This document shows, in pieces, positions 25,616 to 35,300 of a stretch of DNA of 40,653 bases. A model generated the notes under the pieces. It ran no database searches, was not told where the DNA came from, and was given only the letters and a program-made list of their open reading frames with translations. How positions within the stretch are numbered: the stretch's first letter is position 1; each line of letters begins with the position of its first letter. The stretch comes from Thermoguttaceae bacterium. GTDB lineage: Bacteria; Planctomycetota; Planctomycetia; Pirellulales; Thermoguttaceae. The stretch lies in the NCBI GenBank assembly GCA_028695965.1, contig JAQVHZ010000017.1, positions 1 to 40,653 of the forward strand, written 5' to 3'. The position numbers and the translations under genes were made by a program.

Positions 25616-27778
25616 TTAGAACTCGACAAAGAGATCGTCAAGGAGTTCTTCGTCGGCGAAGAGTTCTTCTTGCAAGGTCGCCGCCGGCGCCGGGGCTTTG
25701 ACGACACAGCAACCCACGACTCCGTAGTCGACGGGGTCGCTGCCTGGGGAATCGACGGTCTTGAGCCTGACGGGGTAGACGCCTGGAGCCGAGTAGGGGT
25801 GGTAGGCGTTGTAGGTAAACCCAAAATGGTTGACGGGCGCTTCGTATTGCGGATTGGCGCCTTCGCCCCAGTTGATAATCCACTGCGAGATCGGATTAGC
25901 GGTTGTCGAGTAGACGCGCAGGGAGATTCCGGCAGGGAACAAATTGGGTTCGAAATCTTCAACGATGTAGGCGCGGTCACTCAGATTAATTTGCGAGGCG
26001 ACGACGCTTGTTGTCGCATTAAGTACTTGAATATTCGAGCGGAAAATAACGTTGGGGTTATCGCTCGAGTAGTACTCAATGACGTACGAACTGCCGGACT
26101 GCAGGGCTGGAATCGTATCGCCCGGCAATTGATAGTCGACGCCGCTAACTTGGTCCACTTTTCTAACGTTGACGCAAATTGTGTTCGGCATGGTCGTAAA
26201 GGATTCTGCCAACGCCTCAAACGTCAATTTGTGTTCAGAGGTTGCCTCGCCGTAGCGGACGAAGGTATCGAGCAGCTCGCGTCCGAGCGGGGACACGTCC
26301 GGAAAGAACGCTTGCGCCATAGCGCCGATCGCGTCGTCGCCAACGTTGCAGGTAACGGCGACAGTCGGAGCATAGGAGGCGTCGTTGCCGATGAATTGGA
26401 AGGTCGAGGGGGCTACCCATTCAGTGGGGAAAGCAATATCAATAGGTCGAACAGCGACGATGGCGCCGCCGATGACGTCGGCTCTGTTGTTCGTGAACGC
26501 AACGTTCGCTTCGAAAATTTCTAATACTCCGTTGATGTAATCGATCGCTCCGCCGGCGTTTTCGGCAGTATTGCCGGAGAAGCTCGTTTCGCCTTGGATT
26601 GTAAAGTCAGATTCGGCGCCGCTTGTGAAGATCGCGCCGCCGTTGCCGCCGAAATCTTTTGACCCGCTGACGAGCGAGTAGGGACTGATCTCGGCGGCGT
26701 TTCCAGAGAACGCGCAGTCGTCGATCGACGTGAGCAATGAGTTCTGAATAGCTCCGCCGGACGCGGCAGTATTTGAAGCGAAGGTTGAGTTGTAGACGCT
26801 GAGCCAGCCGAAGTTCCCAATAGCCCCCCCGTATTTAGACGCAACGTTGTTGGCGAAGTCAGCTTTGTAGATATCCGCATGGGCGGGGACGGGGTCTTGG
26901 TTGGAATCGTATAGGAGCGTATTATAAATAGCGCCTCCGGAACCGCCCAGCAACGGCGAGGCGCTTCCGGATATGGGTTCAGCGCCGAATGCTTTATTTG
27001 CACTGAAGGTTGTGCGTTCGGGGAATTCTGGATATTCGAAACCGATCGTTAGCCATCCCGCATTATAGATCGCGCCGCCAAAGCCGCGCGCTGTCGCCGG
27101 GTCGAGCCCAACTTTCGCGCCGTTAGCCTCGTTTAGTTCAAATAGATTCTCGCCCGATAGAGAGACCGCTCCATAATTGGCGATCGCGCCGCCGCGCAGG
27201 GAATAGTTGTTGCGGAACTCAACGTCTGTTCCTGCGAAATGTCCGCCCTCGGCGACGCAGACTGCGCCGCCGCCCCTTTCAGCATAATTATTGGAAAAGA
27301 CTCCGCCAACGGAGGAGAATTCTGTATTGTACGCGACATAGACCGCGCCGCCAAGTCCTTCGATCGACGCAGGTTCGCTGGCGTTCGCACGCGCGAAGGT
27401 ATTTGCAAAGTTGAGATTATAGGTTGCGAGAAAGCCGTCTTGGATATTGAATAGACGCCCGGTGTTATCGGCGCTTCCTTGTACGGTAACGTTAACGCCA
27501 TTGGAGTTCTTGCCTTCGATGACGCCGCCTCCCATCACGAGGATTTCGGAATCGAGGAAACAGTTTTGGACGTTTCCAGCGAATTGGATCGTCTGATAGA
27601 CGCCGTCCTCATACGAGTACCTGTCAACGTATCCGTAGGAGTTCTCGAAGTCGTTGAAGTCGCCTCCGCGATAATATCGGTTGAGATAGTCGTTTGCTTC
27701 GCGCAGAGAAAGCCTGTTTGGGGAGCCGTCGGCGTTGAAGTCGTCGGTATGGTCTAAGGCGTCTTCGGAGATATTCAC
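25616..27778 (-). CDS. giant surface protein A, C-terminal fragment (Pmp-like repeats, PKD-like domain, acidic tail)
   Basis: This is the 3' part of a gene interrupted by a TAG at 28025-28027. The frame is open from 28024; the first ATG is at 27778, with no good ribosome site. It begins at a 'LSLREANDYLNRYY' segment, continues with chlamydial-Pmp-like repeats (GGAVYVAYN, GGAIANYG, GGSGGAIYN, GGAIGNFG, GGAIQNS, GGAIDYING, each near FxxN), then a PKD-like domain around WIINWGEG, and ends in the tail LQEELFADEELLDDLFVEF. The repeats predict a right-handed beta-helix at the cell surface. Whether this part is translated on its own is unknown. Confidence 0.75.
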   Translation of the reverse strand: MNISEDALDHTDDFNADGSPNRLSLREANDYLNRYYRGGDFNDFENSYGYVDRYSYEDGVYQTIQFAGNVQNCFLDSEILVMGGGVIEGKNSNGVNVTVQGSADNTGRLFNIQDGFLATYNLNFANTFARANASEPASIEGLGGAVYVAYNTEFSSVGGVFSNNYAERGGGAVCVAEGGHFAGTDVEFRNNYSLRGGAIANYGAVSLSGENLFELNEANGAKVGLDPATARGFGGAIYNAGWLTIGFEYPEFPERTTFSANKAFGAEPISGSASPLLGGSGGAIYNTLLYDSNQDPVPAHADIYKADFANNVASKYGGAIGNFGWLSVYNSTFASNTAASGGAIQNSLLTSIDDCAFSGNAAEISPYSLVSGSKDFGGNGGAIFTSGAESDFTIQGETSFSGNTAENAGGAIDYINGVLEIFEANVAFTNNRADVIGGAIVAVRPIDIAFPTEWVAPSTFQFIGNDASYAPTVAVTCNVGDDAIGAMAQAFFPDVSPLGRELLDTFVRYGEATSEHKLTFEALAESFTTMPNTICVNVRKVDQVSGVDYQLPGDTIPALQSGSSYVIEYYSSDNPNVIFRSNIQVLNATTSVVASQINLSDRAYIVEDFEPNLFPAGISLRVYSTTANPISQWIINWGEGANPQYEAPVNHFGFTYNAYHPYSAPGVYPVRLKTVDSPGSDPVDYGVVGCCVVKAPAPAATLQEELFADEELLDDLFVEF

Positions 27779-28024
27779 GATAATTTGCGGCGCGATACCC
27801 CATCTGCCGCGATAGGCTCCGGCGTCGACCTTATAGGGCTCGGCTTCTGTTTTGATCCGGGGGATTCCAGCGAGGTCGTATCCGCGAAGATCGCTTTCCG
27901 TGTTGTATCCGTTTTCACTGCTGACATACAGGATACTTCCAAGGTTGATTGCAGGGCTTCCGTAGGTTTGCCGGTAGTCTCCGTTTGTTTCGTCGACGTA
28001 GAGATCGCCGTAAACTGCGTGGGT

Positions 28025-31000
28025 CTAGACGATATTAGTTGGATCGACGTCCACGTTTCCGCCGGGCGTGTCTTCAACGACGGATTGCGTTACCCAGACC
28101 CTCGCGTTTGCCGTGTAGAAATCGGAGCCGGCGTGTCCCGTAAAAATTGAGTTGTAGACGTTGAACTCGTCGCTGGACGCGCTGTAAAGGCCGTAACTGT
28201 CGGCGCCGTTTACGGTCGTGTTGTTGGCGACGGTGCAGTTGTAGAGCGCGCCTTCAGCGCCGCTGAAATAGAGCCCGGCGCCGGGGACGGCGTTGACGGC
28301 GGCGTTATCGGCGACGAGCGAGTTGGTAATTTTGAAAAGCGCGCTTCCGACGTCAAGAGCGCCTGTCGCGCCATATTTAATGTTGGTAATAGCGCAGTTC
28401 TCGATACGCAGGCTGTCGTTGTTTTCGGCGTAGATAGCCACGCCGTCACGCGAGCTGTTAATTGCGTTTTGCATCAACTCGACGGACGCTGAGTTTGTTA
28501 GAGTCAGACCTCGCAGAACCACGGCGCCGGCGGAACTATGGACTTTAATCATTGGGGCGTCAACGGCGCTTGTATAACCGAGCGCGGCGCCGTCTATCGT
28601 CATGCCTTCAAACGTTGGAGGAGCGTCGCCCTCTCTGCCGAACAGATTCCATGCGTCGATGGTAACGGGTCTTTCGATTTGCAACGTGTCGGTAAGAATA
28701 ATTGTCCTGCCGATGATTTGGTCGGCAAAAGCGATCACAGCCCCGTCTGGAGCGTTGGCAAGCGCTTCGCGCAGCGAGATGTGTCCGTCGTTAGGGTTGA
28801 CGACGTCGGCGGTTGTCGTAACGAAAAATTGGCTTGTTAGTTCGGCGTCGGAGGCTGCGTCTCCGTATCCGCCCGGGACTTCCTGCGCAACGGCGTTGGC
28901 CGTCGAAAGGGCGACAGTCTGCCCGGCGAATTCTCCGCTCGTGTAGGTAACGACCGCTTTCAGGCGTTTGCCGAGAAGGTAGGCGTCTCCAATGCAGTAC
29001 TCCGCAGCCTCGGCGCCGAGCGGCGTCTCAATATTTTCAGCGTCGACGCAGCTCCACGCGTACGTTGCTGTCGAGTCGGGAGCAATATTCACAGCAACCG
29101 AACAGCCAAAGATCGGCGAATCGGTCGACAGGGACGTCTGCGTTGCAGTCGCTTCTGAAAAGGTCCTCGCCGTAAGCTCAACGACGTCGGAAGCGATCAT
29201 ATCGGGCGCAGTCGCGCTGACTGAGAACGCGTATTCCGTATTGCTTGCGAGCCCGACTGCGGTATAGGAGTTTGTGTCCGTCGTATAGGTTGCGCCGTTA
29301 AAGACGACGGCGTATCCGGTTGCGTTGGGGACGGCGTCCCAAGTAAATGCGAGCGAATCGGACGTCGCGGCGTGGAGAAGACCAGTCGGCGCGGCGAGCT
29401 GCGCTTGATTGATCGTCAGGTCGTATTCGACAGACTGAACGACGCCGCTGACTGGTTCTACAGCAGTAATTGTAACAACGTAAGGCGTTCCAGAAGAGTT
29501 GAGCCCGCCACTAGAAATCAATTTACCGTCGGCAACGCTGACGAAAGCGGCAGATTCTTCAACGGTGTAATTACCGAGAGCGACTGCAAGGTCGGCGGCG
29601 GTAATGCCTTCATACAAGTTGACGTCGGTCATTTCCTTATTGACGTCGACGACGGCGTATGCGGAACCGGCATAATCGGTAAGCGCGACCATCGGGTTGA
29701 TCAGCATTTGCGTCTCAACGCCGTTCGTATTGGTCGTCAAGCGAACAGGATCGACGACGCCCGCCGCGGCGCTGGGTAAATAAAATCTATCATAATAATG
29801 GTTAAAGGAGATTTCGTTGTTAGAGGAATCGAGAATCTGAACGGTCGCTTCATCGGGAAGATTCTCCAAGTTGACTGTAATACCGCGTTTGACGATCAAG
29901 GTCTCGACGTCGTAATCGATAGTCAAGTAGGAAAGATTCGTGTTGGCAGCCAGTTCTAGTTCCGTTAGATTATTGTTGTAGCAGTAGAGATGGTAAAGCT
30001 TCGTGTTGGCGCTCAGATCTAGTTCCGTCAGATTATTGTTGTAGCAGTAGAGATGGTAAAGCTTCGTGTTGGCGCTCAGATCTAGTTCCGTCAGATTATT
30101 GTTATAGCAATAGAGATGATAAAGCTTCGTGTTGGCGCTCAGGTCCAGCGTCATAAGGTTATTGTTGTAGCAGTAGAAGTGGTAAAGGTTCGTATTGGCG
30201 CTCAGGTCCAGCGTCGTCAGGTTATTGTCGTAGCAGTGGAGAATACTAAGGCTTGGAGCTCCCGAAAGTCCTAGCGTCGTCAGATTATTGTTGTAGCAGT
30301 AGACAGTCTCAAGACTGGGAACGTTCGAAAGTTCCAGCGTTGTCAGATCGTTGTTGTAGCAGTAGAGGTATTTGAGGTTCGCAGCGCCGGAAAGTTCTAA
30401 CGTCGTCAGGTTATTGTTGTAGCAATAGAGATTCCTAAGTTTTGTAAAGTTGGAAAGGTTGAGCGTCGTCAGATTGTTGTCGTAGCAGCTAAGGCTCGTC
30501 AAATTCGTGTTGGCGCTCAAATTAAGCGTCGTCAGATTGTTGGCGTAGCAGCTAAGGTACGTCAGACTCGCCCCGCCGGAAAGTTCTAGCGTCGTCAGGC
30601 TATTTTCATAGCACCTGAGCTCCTTAAGACTTGCGTTGGCAGTCAGTTCGAGCGACGTCAGACTATTGTTGTAACATCTCAGGTCTTTAAGATTCACGTT
30701 AGCAGTCAGATCGAGCGACGTCAGACCATTGTTGTAGCAGTAGAGGTACGTCAGCCCCGCCGCGCCGGAAAGATCCAGCGTCATTAGATTATTGTCGTAG
30801 CAGTGGAGGTGTGTCAGACTCGCATTGGGACTCAGATTGAGCGTCGTCAGACTATTGTTGTAGCAGTAGAGCGTTTCAAGAAGCGTGTTTGCGCTCAGGT
30901 TGAGCGCAGTGAGATTGTTGTTGGAACAGTCGAGAACGCTCAAATTCGGCAAAGCGGAGACGTCCAGACTTGTCAGAGCGCAACGGCTGGCGACGAGTTC

Positions 31001-31369
31001 GGTCAGATTTGGGAAGGCTCCGAGAGTCAGGTTTCCGCCGGGCGCCTCTGTGATTGTCAATTTGACAACCTCCTCGTCCGTGGTTGCGCCATAGGCGTTG
31101 TATATGACTTGCGCGGCGTTTAACGCGTCAAGCGCGGCAGTCCCCGTCGTCTTGTGTACGGAGCTTACGTCGATAGGCGCGTCGGAAAGGTTTGCGGCGG
31201 TCGTTAGCTGAACCGGTTCGGCGTCGTCGCTGGGGGCGTCGAGCGCGGCGAGATCGGTAACGCTCAAGAGTTGACGCTCCTCGAGATTTTCCAGCCTGAG
31301 CCGCGTAAGACGAGCGCCTTTCAAGGGGTCGGCGTTGCGAAACTTGGTGAACAAACTGATCTTTTTCAT
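28025..31369 (-). CDS. giant surface protein A, N-terminal fragment (LEPR-XLL-like signal, LRRs, FN3-like, beta-helix), ends at in-frame TAG
   Basis: It starts at ATG 31369, with a TTG five codons upstream. The export motif RLTRLRLENLEERQLLSV occupies about residues 19-36 and resembles the planctomycete LEPR-XLL signal. Then come about 17 LRRs of 21 residues (LTTLDLSANTNLYHLYCYNNN type), beta-sandwich linkers, an FN3-like domain (APTGLLHAATSDSLAFTWDAV), and a beta-helix start with ISLREALANAPDGAVIAF. Reading stops at TAG 28025-28027 but continues in frame for a further 802 codons as the fragment at 25616. Joined, the protein would be ~1,917 residues. The LRR face suggests adhesion or ligand binding. 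Confidence 0.8.
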   Translation of the reverse strand: MKKISLFTKFRNADPLKGARLTRLRLENLEERQLLSVTDLAALDAPSDDAEPVQLTTAANLSDAPIDVSSVHKTTGTAALDALNAAQVIYNAYGATTDEEVVKLTITEAPGGNLTLGAFPNLTELVASRCALTSLDVSALPNLSVLDCSNNNLTALNLSANTLLETLYCYNNSLTTLNLSPNASLTHLHCYDNNLMTLDLSGAAGLTYLYCYNNGLTSLDLTANVNLKDLRCYNNSLTSLELTANASLKELRCYENSLTTLELSGGASLTYLSCYANNLTTLNLSANTNLTSLSCYDNNLTTLNLSNFTKLRNLYCYNNNLTTLELSGAANLKYLYCYNNDLTTLELSNVPSLETVYCYNNNLTTLGLSGAPSLSILHCYDNNLTTLDLSANTNLYHFYCYNNNLMTLDLSANTKLYHLYCYNNNLTELDLSANTKLYHLYCYNNNLTELDLSANTKLYHLYCYNNNLTELELAANTNLSYLTIDYDVETLIVKRGITVNLENLPDEATVQILDSSNNEISFNHYYDRFYLPSAAAGVVDPVRLTTNTNGVETQMLINPMVALTDYAGSAYAVVDVNKEMTDVNLYEGITAADLAVALGNYTVEESAAFVSVADGKLISSGGLNSSGTPYVVTITAVEPVSGVVQSVEYDLTINQAQLAAPTGLLHAATSDSLAFTWDAVPNATGYAVVFNGATYTTDTNSYTAVGLASNTEYAFSVSATAPDMIASDVVELTARTFSEATATQTSLSTDSPIFGCSVAVNIAPDSTATYAWSCVDAENIETPLGAEAAEYCIGDAYLLGKRLKAVVTYTSGEFAGQTVALSTANAVAQEVPGGYGDAASDAELTSQFFVTTTADVVNPNDGHISLREALANAPDGAVIAFADQIIGRTIILTDTLQIERPVTIDAWNLFGREGDAPPTFEGMTIDGAALGYTSAVDAPMIKVHSSAGAVVLRGLTLTNSASVELMQNAINSSRDGVAIYAENNDSLRIENCAITNIKYGATGALDVGSALFKITNSLVADNAAVNAVPGAGLYFSGAEGALYNCTVANNTTVNGADSYGLYSASSDEFNVYNSIFTGHAGSDFYTANARVWVTQSVVEDTPGGNVDVDPTNIV
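29906..30976 (-). repeat. 17 tandem 63-bp units encoding LRRs in gene A
   Basis: The units encode 21-residue repeats with consensus L-T-T-L-x-L-S-x-N-x-x-L-x-x-L-x-C-Y-N-N-N. Units at 29969-30031 and 30032-30094 encode identical protein sequence and are nearly identical in DNA, and the unit at 30095-30157 differs by few changes, so this end was recently expanded. All copies keep the frame. Confidence 0.85.
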
Positions 31370-31464
31370 AGGAATTGCCTTCAAAAAGGTTGCTTCACTT
31401 CAATCGGCGACATAAGGATCGAGCTAATTCTTCCATAAGCAAGGATCAGCTGAACCCATGGCGC

Positions 31465-31608
31465 CCGTTATCCGCCGGTTTTCGAACGCGCAAATCGCTT
31501 AAAACGGGAAGATAACGGCGTCAACACAATTTTGGAGCTGGCGCCGCACATAGCGGAACAAAAGCCCTCTAATGCGCAATTATCACATAATCCCCACAAT
31601 AAAACAAC
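31465..31608 (-). promoter_or_regulatory. candidate promoter and leader inverted repeat of gene A
   Basis: On the minus strand TTGTTT (31608-31603) and GATAAT (31585-31580) have a 17-base spacer. In the leader, CCGTTATC (31465-31472) is complementary to GATAACGG (31511-31518). The gene-free stretch 31370-32124 holds these and the gene B terminator; nothing else was recognised in it. Confidence 0.45.
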
Positions 31609-32062
31609 AGAATACGCAAAGAAATTCCGTTATTTTTTATGTTTTTAACTTTTTCTTTGAGGAGATTAGAAATTGTTGCCAATCGACCCTAATTAGTTTG
31701 TAATGGACGCGTTCAAAGCGCGCCGCCGGAAAAGGAGGTCAGACGCGGCGGTAAAGGTCGACATTAATGAGAACGTCGGAAAGATTCGCAACGGGCGCGC
31801 AGCGAACAGGTTTGGCAATTACTGCGGTTGGACGCTAATTTGCGTTAAATGAGTTCAAAAGACGACGTCGCTCCCCTCTTTTAAGGCGTCGGCAACGTAA
31901 TCGATCGCGCTGCGAGTTGCACGCGCTATTTGCCGTCAGCGCGTGACGAGTCGTTAATTCTGATATTTGACCGGATTTTGTCTGGATTCAAAAAAGACAG
32001 TAAAACATTGGTTTTGCAGCGGAGCGCCAAGACGACCGACTATTGGCGTTGTTCCTAAAAAA

Positions 32063-32092
32063 CGCGGCGCTGGGTTTTATTCCAGCGCCGCG
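32063..32092 (-). terminator. terminator of surface-protein gene B
   Basis: A perfect 11-bp stem CGCGGCGCTGG (32063-32073) / CCAGCGCCGCG (32082-32092) with an 8-base loop, followed on the minus strand by TTTTTT. It is 33 bases beyond the ancestral TAA of gene B (32125-32127), not the internal TGA, which supports the longer reading frame as the original gene. Confidence 0.9.
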
Positions 32093-32124
32093 TCTGTCAT
32101 TTAACGCGATCCTTGCGTTCCAGG

Positions 32125-32379
32125 TTAGAGCCCAATGAAGAGCTCGTCGAGGAGATTAGAATCGCTGAAGAACTCGTCTTGCGTATCCAACTGAGCAGCG
32201 GACGTCGGCAGAGGGACAACACAGTTTAGGAGGCTTGTGTACGTCTCGGAGTTGTTGTTAGCGTCAAGTGTCGTAACGGTTACCTCGTAATCGTCTGCGA
32301 CGGTGTAGAGATGATAGGCGTTGCAGGCAAACCCGTAATCTTCGACGATATTCTGCGTGCCGTCGCCCCAGTTGATAGT
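32125..32379 (-). pseudogene. gene B, C-terminal remnant beyond the in-frame TGA
   Basis: After TGA 32380-32382 the frame stays open for 84 codons to TAA at 32125-32127. It reads TINWGDGTQNIVEDYGFAC at its start, which is the PKD-like domain, and ends in the family tail QDEFFSDSNLLDELFIGL. Paralogues A and D have W before I-x-W-G, so TGA most simply comes from TGG. No start codon with a ribosome site is seen, so this part is probably untranslated unless the TGA is read through. Confidence 0.8.
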
Positions 32380-35300
32380 TCATTGCCTGATCGGAACCGG
32401 ATTGCCGACCGTGGAGTAGACGCGCAGGGAGACCCCCGTAGCGAGGTTGTCCCCGCCGCTGATGTAGGCGCGTTCGGCAAGATTAATTTGCGAGGCGACG
32501 ATGCTTGTCGTCGGGTCGACAACATTGATGTGCGCGTGGAAGACAACGGCAGGCTCCTCATGCGAGTAATACTCGACGACGTTCGGACCGGTTGTCAAGC
32601 CTGAAAGCGGCGGATCGTTCGGTCCCAAGGGAGGATAGTCAGCAGCGTTGTTTAGCTTGACATAGATTTTCGTCGGGACGTACGTGAAGGATTCTGCCAA
32701 CGCAGAGAACGTCAACTTATGTTCCGAGGTCGTCTCGCCGTATCGCGTAAAGGTATCGAGCAGCTTGCGGTCCACGGGGGACTGAGCGGTTGGGAAGAAG
32801 GCTTGCGCCATCGCGTTAATCGCGTCGTCGCGGACGCCGACGGCAACGGCGACGTTCGGGGCGTAGCGCGCGGTGTTTTCGATATGCGGACCATCAGGGT
32901 CGAGTGGGTTGACGAAGTCAAACGCGAAGGTCGAATTGGCGAAGGTAATCGGTTTCGTTGCGATGACCGCGCCGCCGATGACCGTTGCTTTGTTGCCTTG
33001 GAAGTCGACGTCCGCGTTGTTGAAGGTCAAGGACCCGTTGATGTAATCGATAGCGCCGCCCGCATTTTCCGCTTCATTGGTCTTGAAGATCACGCGGTCT
33101 TGGATCGTAACGCTTTTGTCGGCGCCGCTCGCAAAGATCGCGCCGCCGTTGCCGCCGTAATCTTGACCGTTCGACGTGAGCGACGAGTTTCGGTAAAGCA
33201 GGGCTTTGTTCGTGTCGAACGTGGCGCCGGTGATTGTGGCGGTTCCGGAGTTCTGGAGAGCCCCGCCGGCGGACGATTCGTTTCCCTGAAACGTAACGTT
33301 CGCAGCGGCGAGCGCGCCGAAGTTCGAGATCGCGCCGCCGTATTTGGACGAAGTGTTGGTGTTGAACACGGCGTTATAGGCGCTAATAACGCCCGAGACG
33401 CCGCCTTGGACCGTGTTGTAAATGGCGCCGCCAGAACCGCCTACCAACTGCCCGCTGGCTCCAAGCTTCTCGCTCAGCGCTTTGTTGCCGGTGAAGGTGG
33501 TTATACACTGAGGCTGGTTCAGAGCGGCGATATTCAGCTCTCCAGCGTTGTAGATCGCGCCGCCAAAACCGGGATTAACTGTCGCGTCGAAGCCGGGCGC
33601 GCCGTTGAAGACAGCGACGCTAGCCTTGTTATTCGCAAGCGTGTTCACATTGATCAGGTTAGCAGTTCCGAAATTGGCGATCGCGCCGCCGCGCAGGGAC
33701 TGGTTGTCAGAGAGGTTGACGTTCGATCCTCTGAAGAAGCCGGTCGGTTCGACGAAGACGGCGCCGCCGCTGACCACTGCATAGTTGTTGCTAAATCCTA
33801 CGCCGTTAGCAAGGAAGTTAGCGTTGGCGGCAATATAGAGCGCGCCGCCTTTACCATAGGTCGACGACGTAGTCTCCTCAGTTTGGCTCGCTCGCGCATA
33901 GGTGTTCTTCAAGTTGAGGTCAGTAGCGGTGATTGTCGTGTTGCCGCGCACGTTGAAGAGCCGCGTGGCGTCAGTGGCGGCGAGCCCGTCGCCTGCGGCG
34001 GGGTTCGACCTGCTCACGGTTCCATGGATGGTAACGTTGTCGGCGGGGATAGGCCTCGTTCCGACGATCGCATAGTTTTTTTCCGAGAAGATTTCGGAAG
34101 TAAGGTAGCAGTTTTCGACGTTGTCAGCGAAGCGGATCGTCGAGTAGACTTCGCTCAGGGGTTGGGTTCCGTCAGTAACAGCAAAGGAGTTAGCAAAGTC
34201 GTTGAGATTGCCGCTGTAGTAGTATCGACCAACATATTCGTACGCTTCGCGCAGCGAGATGTTACGAGGCGAGCCGTCGGCGTAGAAGTCGTCGCTGTGG
34301 TTGACGATATCCTCTTCGATGGTTACGACGATCATCGGGACGACAACCCATCCGGCGCTGAAGGCGCCCATGTCGACGTCATATGGCTCGGTCGCGCCTT
34401 TCAGGCGCCAGTTTCCTGCGAGGTCGTATCCTCGTTGGTTGTTTTGGGCATTCAGGTTATATCCGTTCGTATTGCTAACGTATGGGCGATGACCGTTGTT
34501 GATCGCGATACTGCTCGGGGCAAGCCAGTATCTGCTTTTACAGTAGCCATTGTGCTCTGCGGTAAAGATGGCGCCGTGGGTTGCAGGAGCATACTGTATG
34601 CTCCCAATGCCGATGTTTACATTCGGATTGGTTCCAGGTTTTTCATAGAGAGTGTACGTAACGTTGAGGGCAGCTTTTTTTGCACGGAAGTCCGAGGTTT
34701 CATGACCGACCACAATGGAGTTGTGGACGGAAAACGCTGTGTTGGAGTTGTTATAGACCCCGTATTCTAAGGCGCCTGTGAGGTCGTCACGGACGGAGTT
34801 ATTGGCGACGGTGCAGTTGTACATGGCGCCGGTTCCCCCCTCAAAATAGAGACCGGAGCTAGTGTGACAGTTGTGGGAAAGCGCGATATTGTCGGCGATA
34901 AGGGTGTTGGTAATTGTGAAGTTGTCGGCGGCGATTCGGAGGGGCCCGTACGCGCCGTACTTGAGTCTAATAAAGGAGCAGTTCTCGATGCTCAGGTCGA
35001 CGCCGCTGTTGCAGTTGATAGCAATGCCGTCCCTCTGGTTGTCTATAATGCCCGTCATTTCCTGGACGGTCTTCGAGTTCGCAAAGGTTAGACCGCGCAA
35101 GGTAACGTTGATATTGTTGCCCTTGATTTCCATCATCTCCTCATTACCCGTGCCGGGGTAATAGAGATCGGTTCCGCAGATGATAACTCCTTCGAACTCT
35201 TTGAGGGGCATATTGGGTTCGCCCGGTAAAGCCCATCCGTCGATAGTCAGCGACTTATTGATCTTAAGCTTGCCAGCTCCGGCAGCCGGGCTAAGGACAA

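Noticed and set aside
29906-30976. Regular 63-bp repeats as a CRISPR array
   Set aside because: There are no unique spacers; every unit encodes an LRR in one frame.
32719-34770. 683-codon open frame on the plus strand opposite gene B
   Set aside because: It mirrors the Pmp-like repeats of gene B; the minus strand has the family motifs and the terminator, and this frame shows none.
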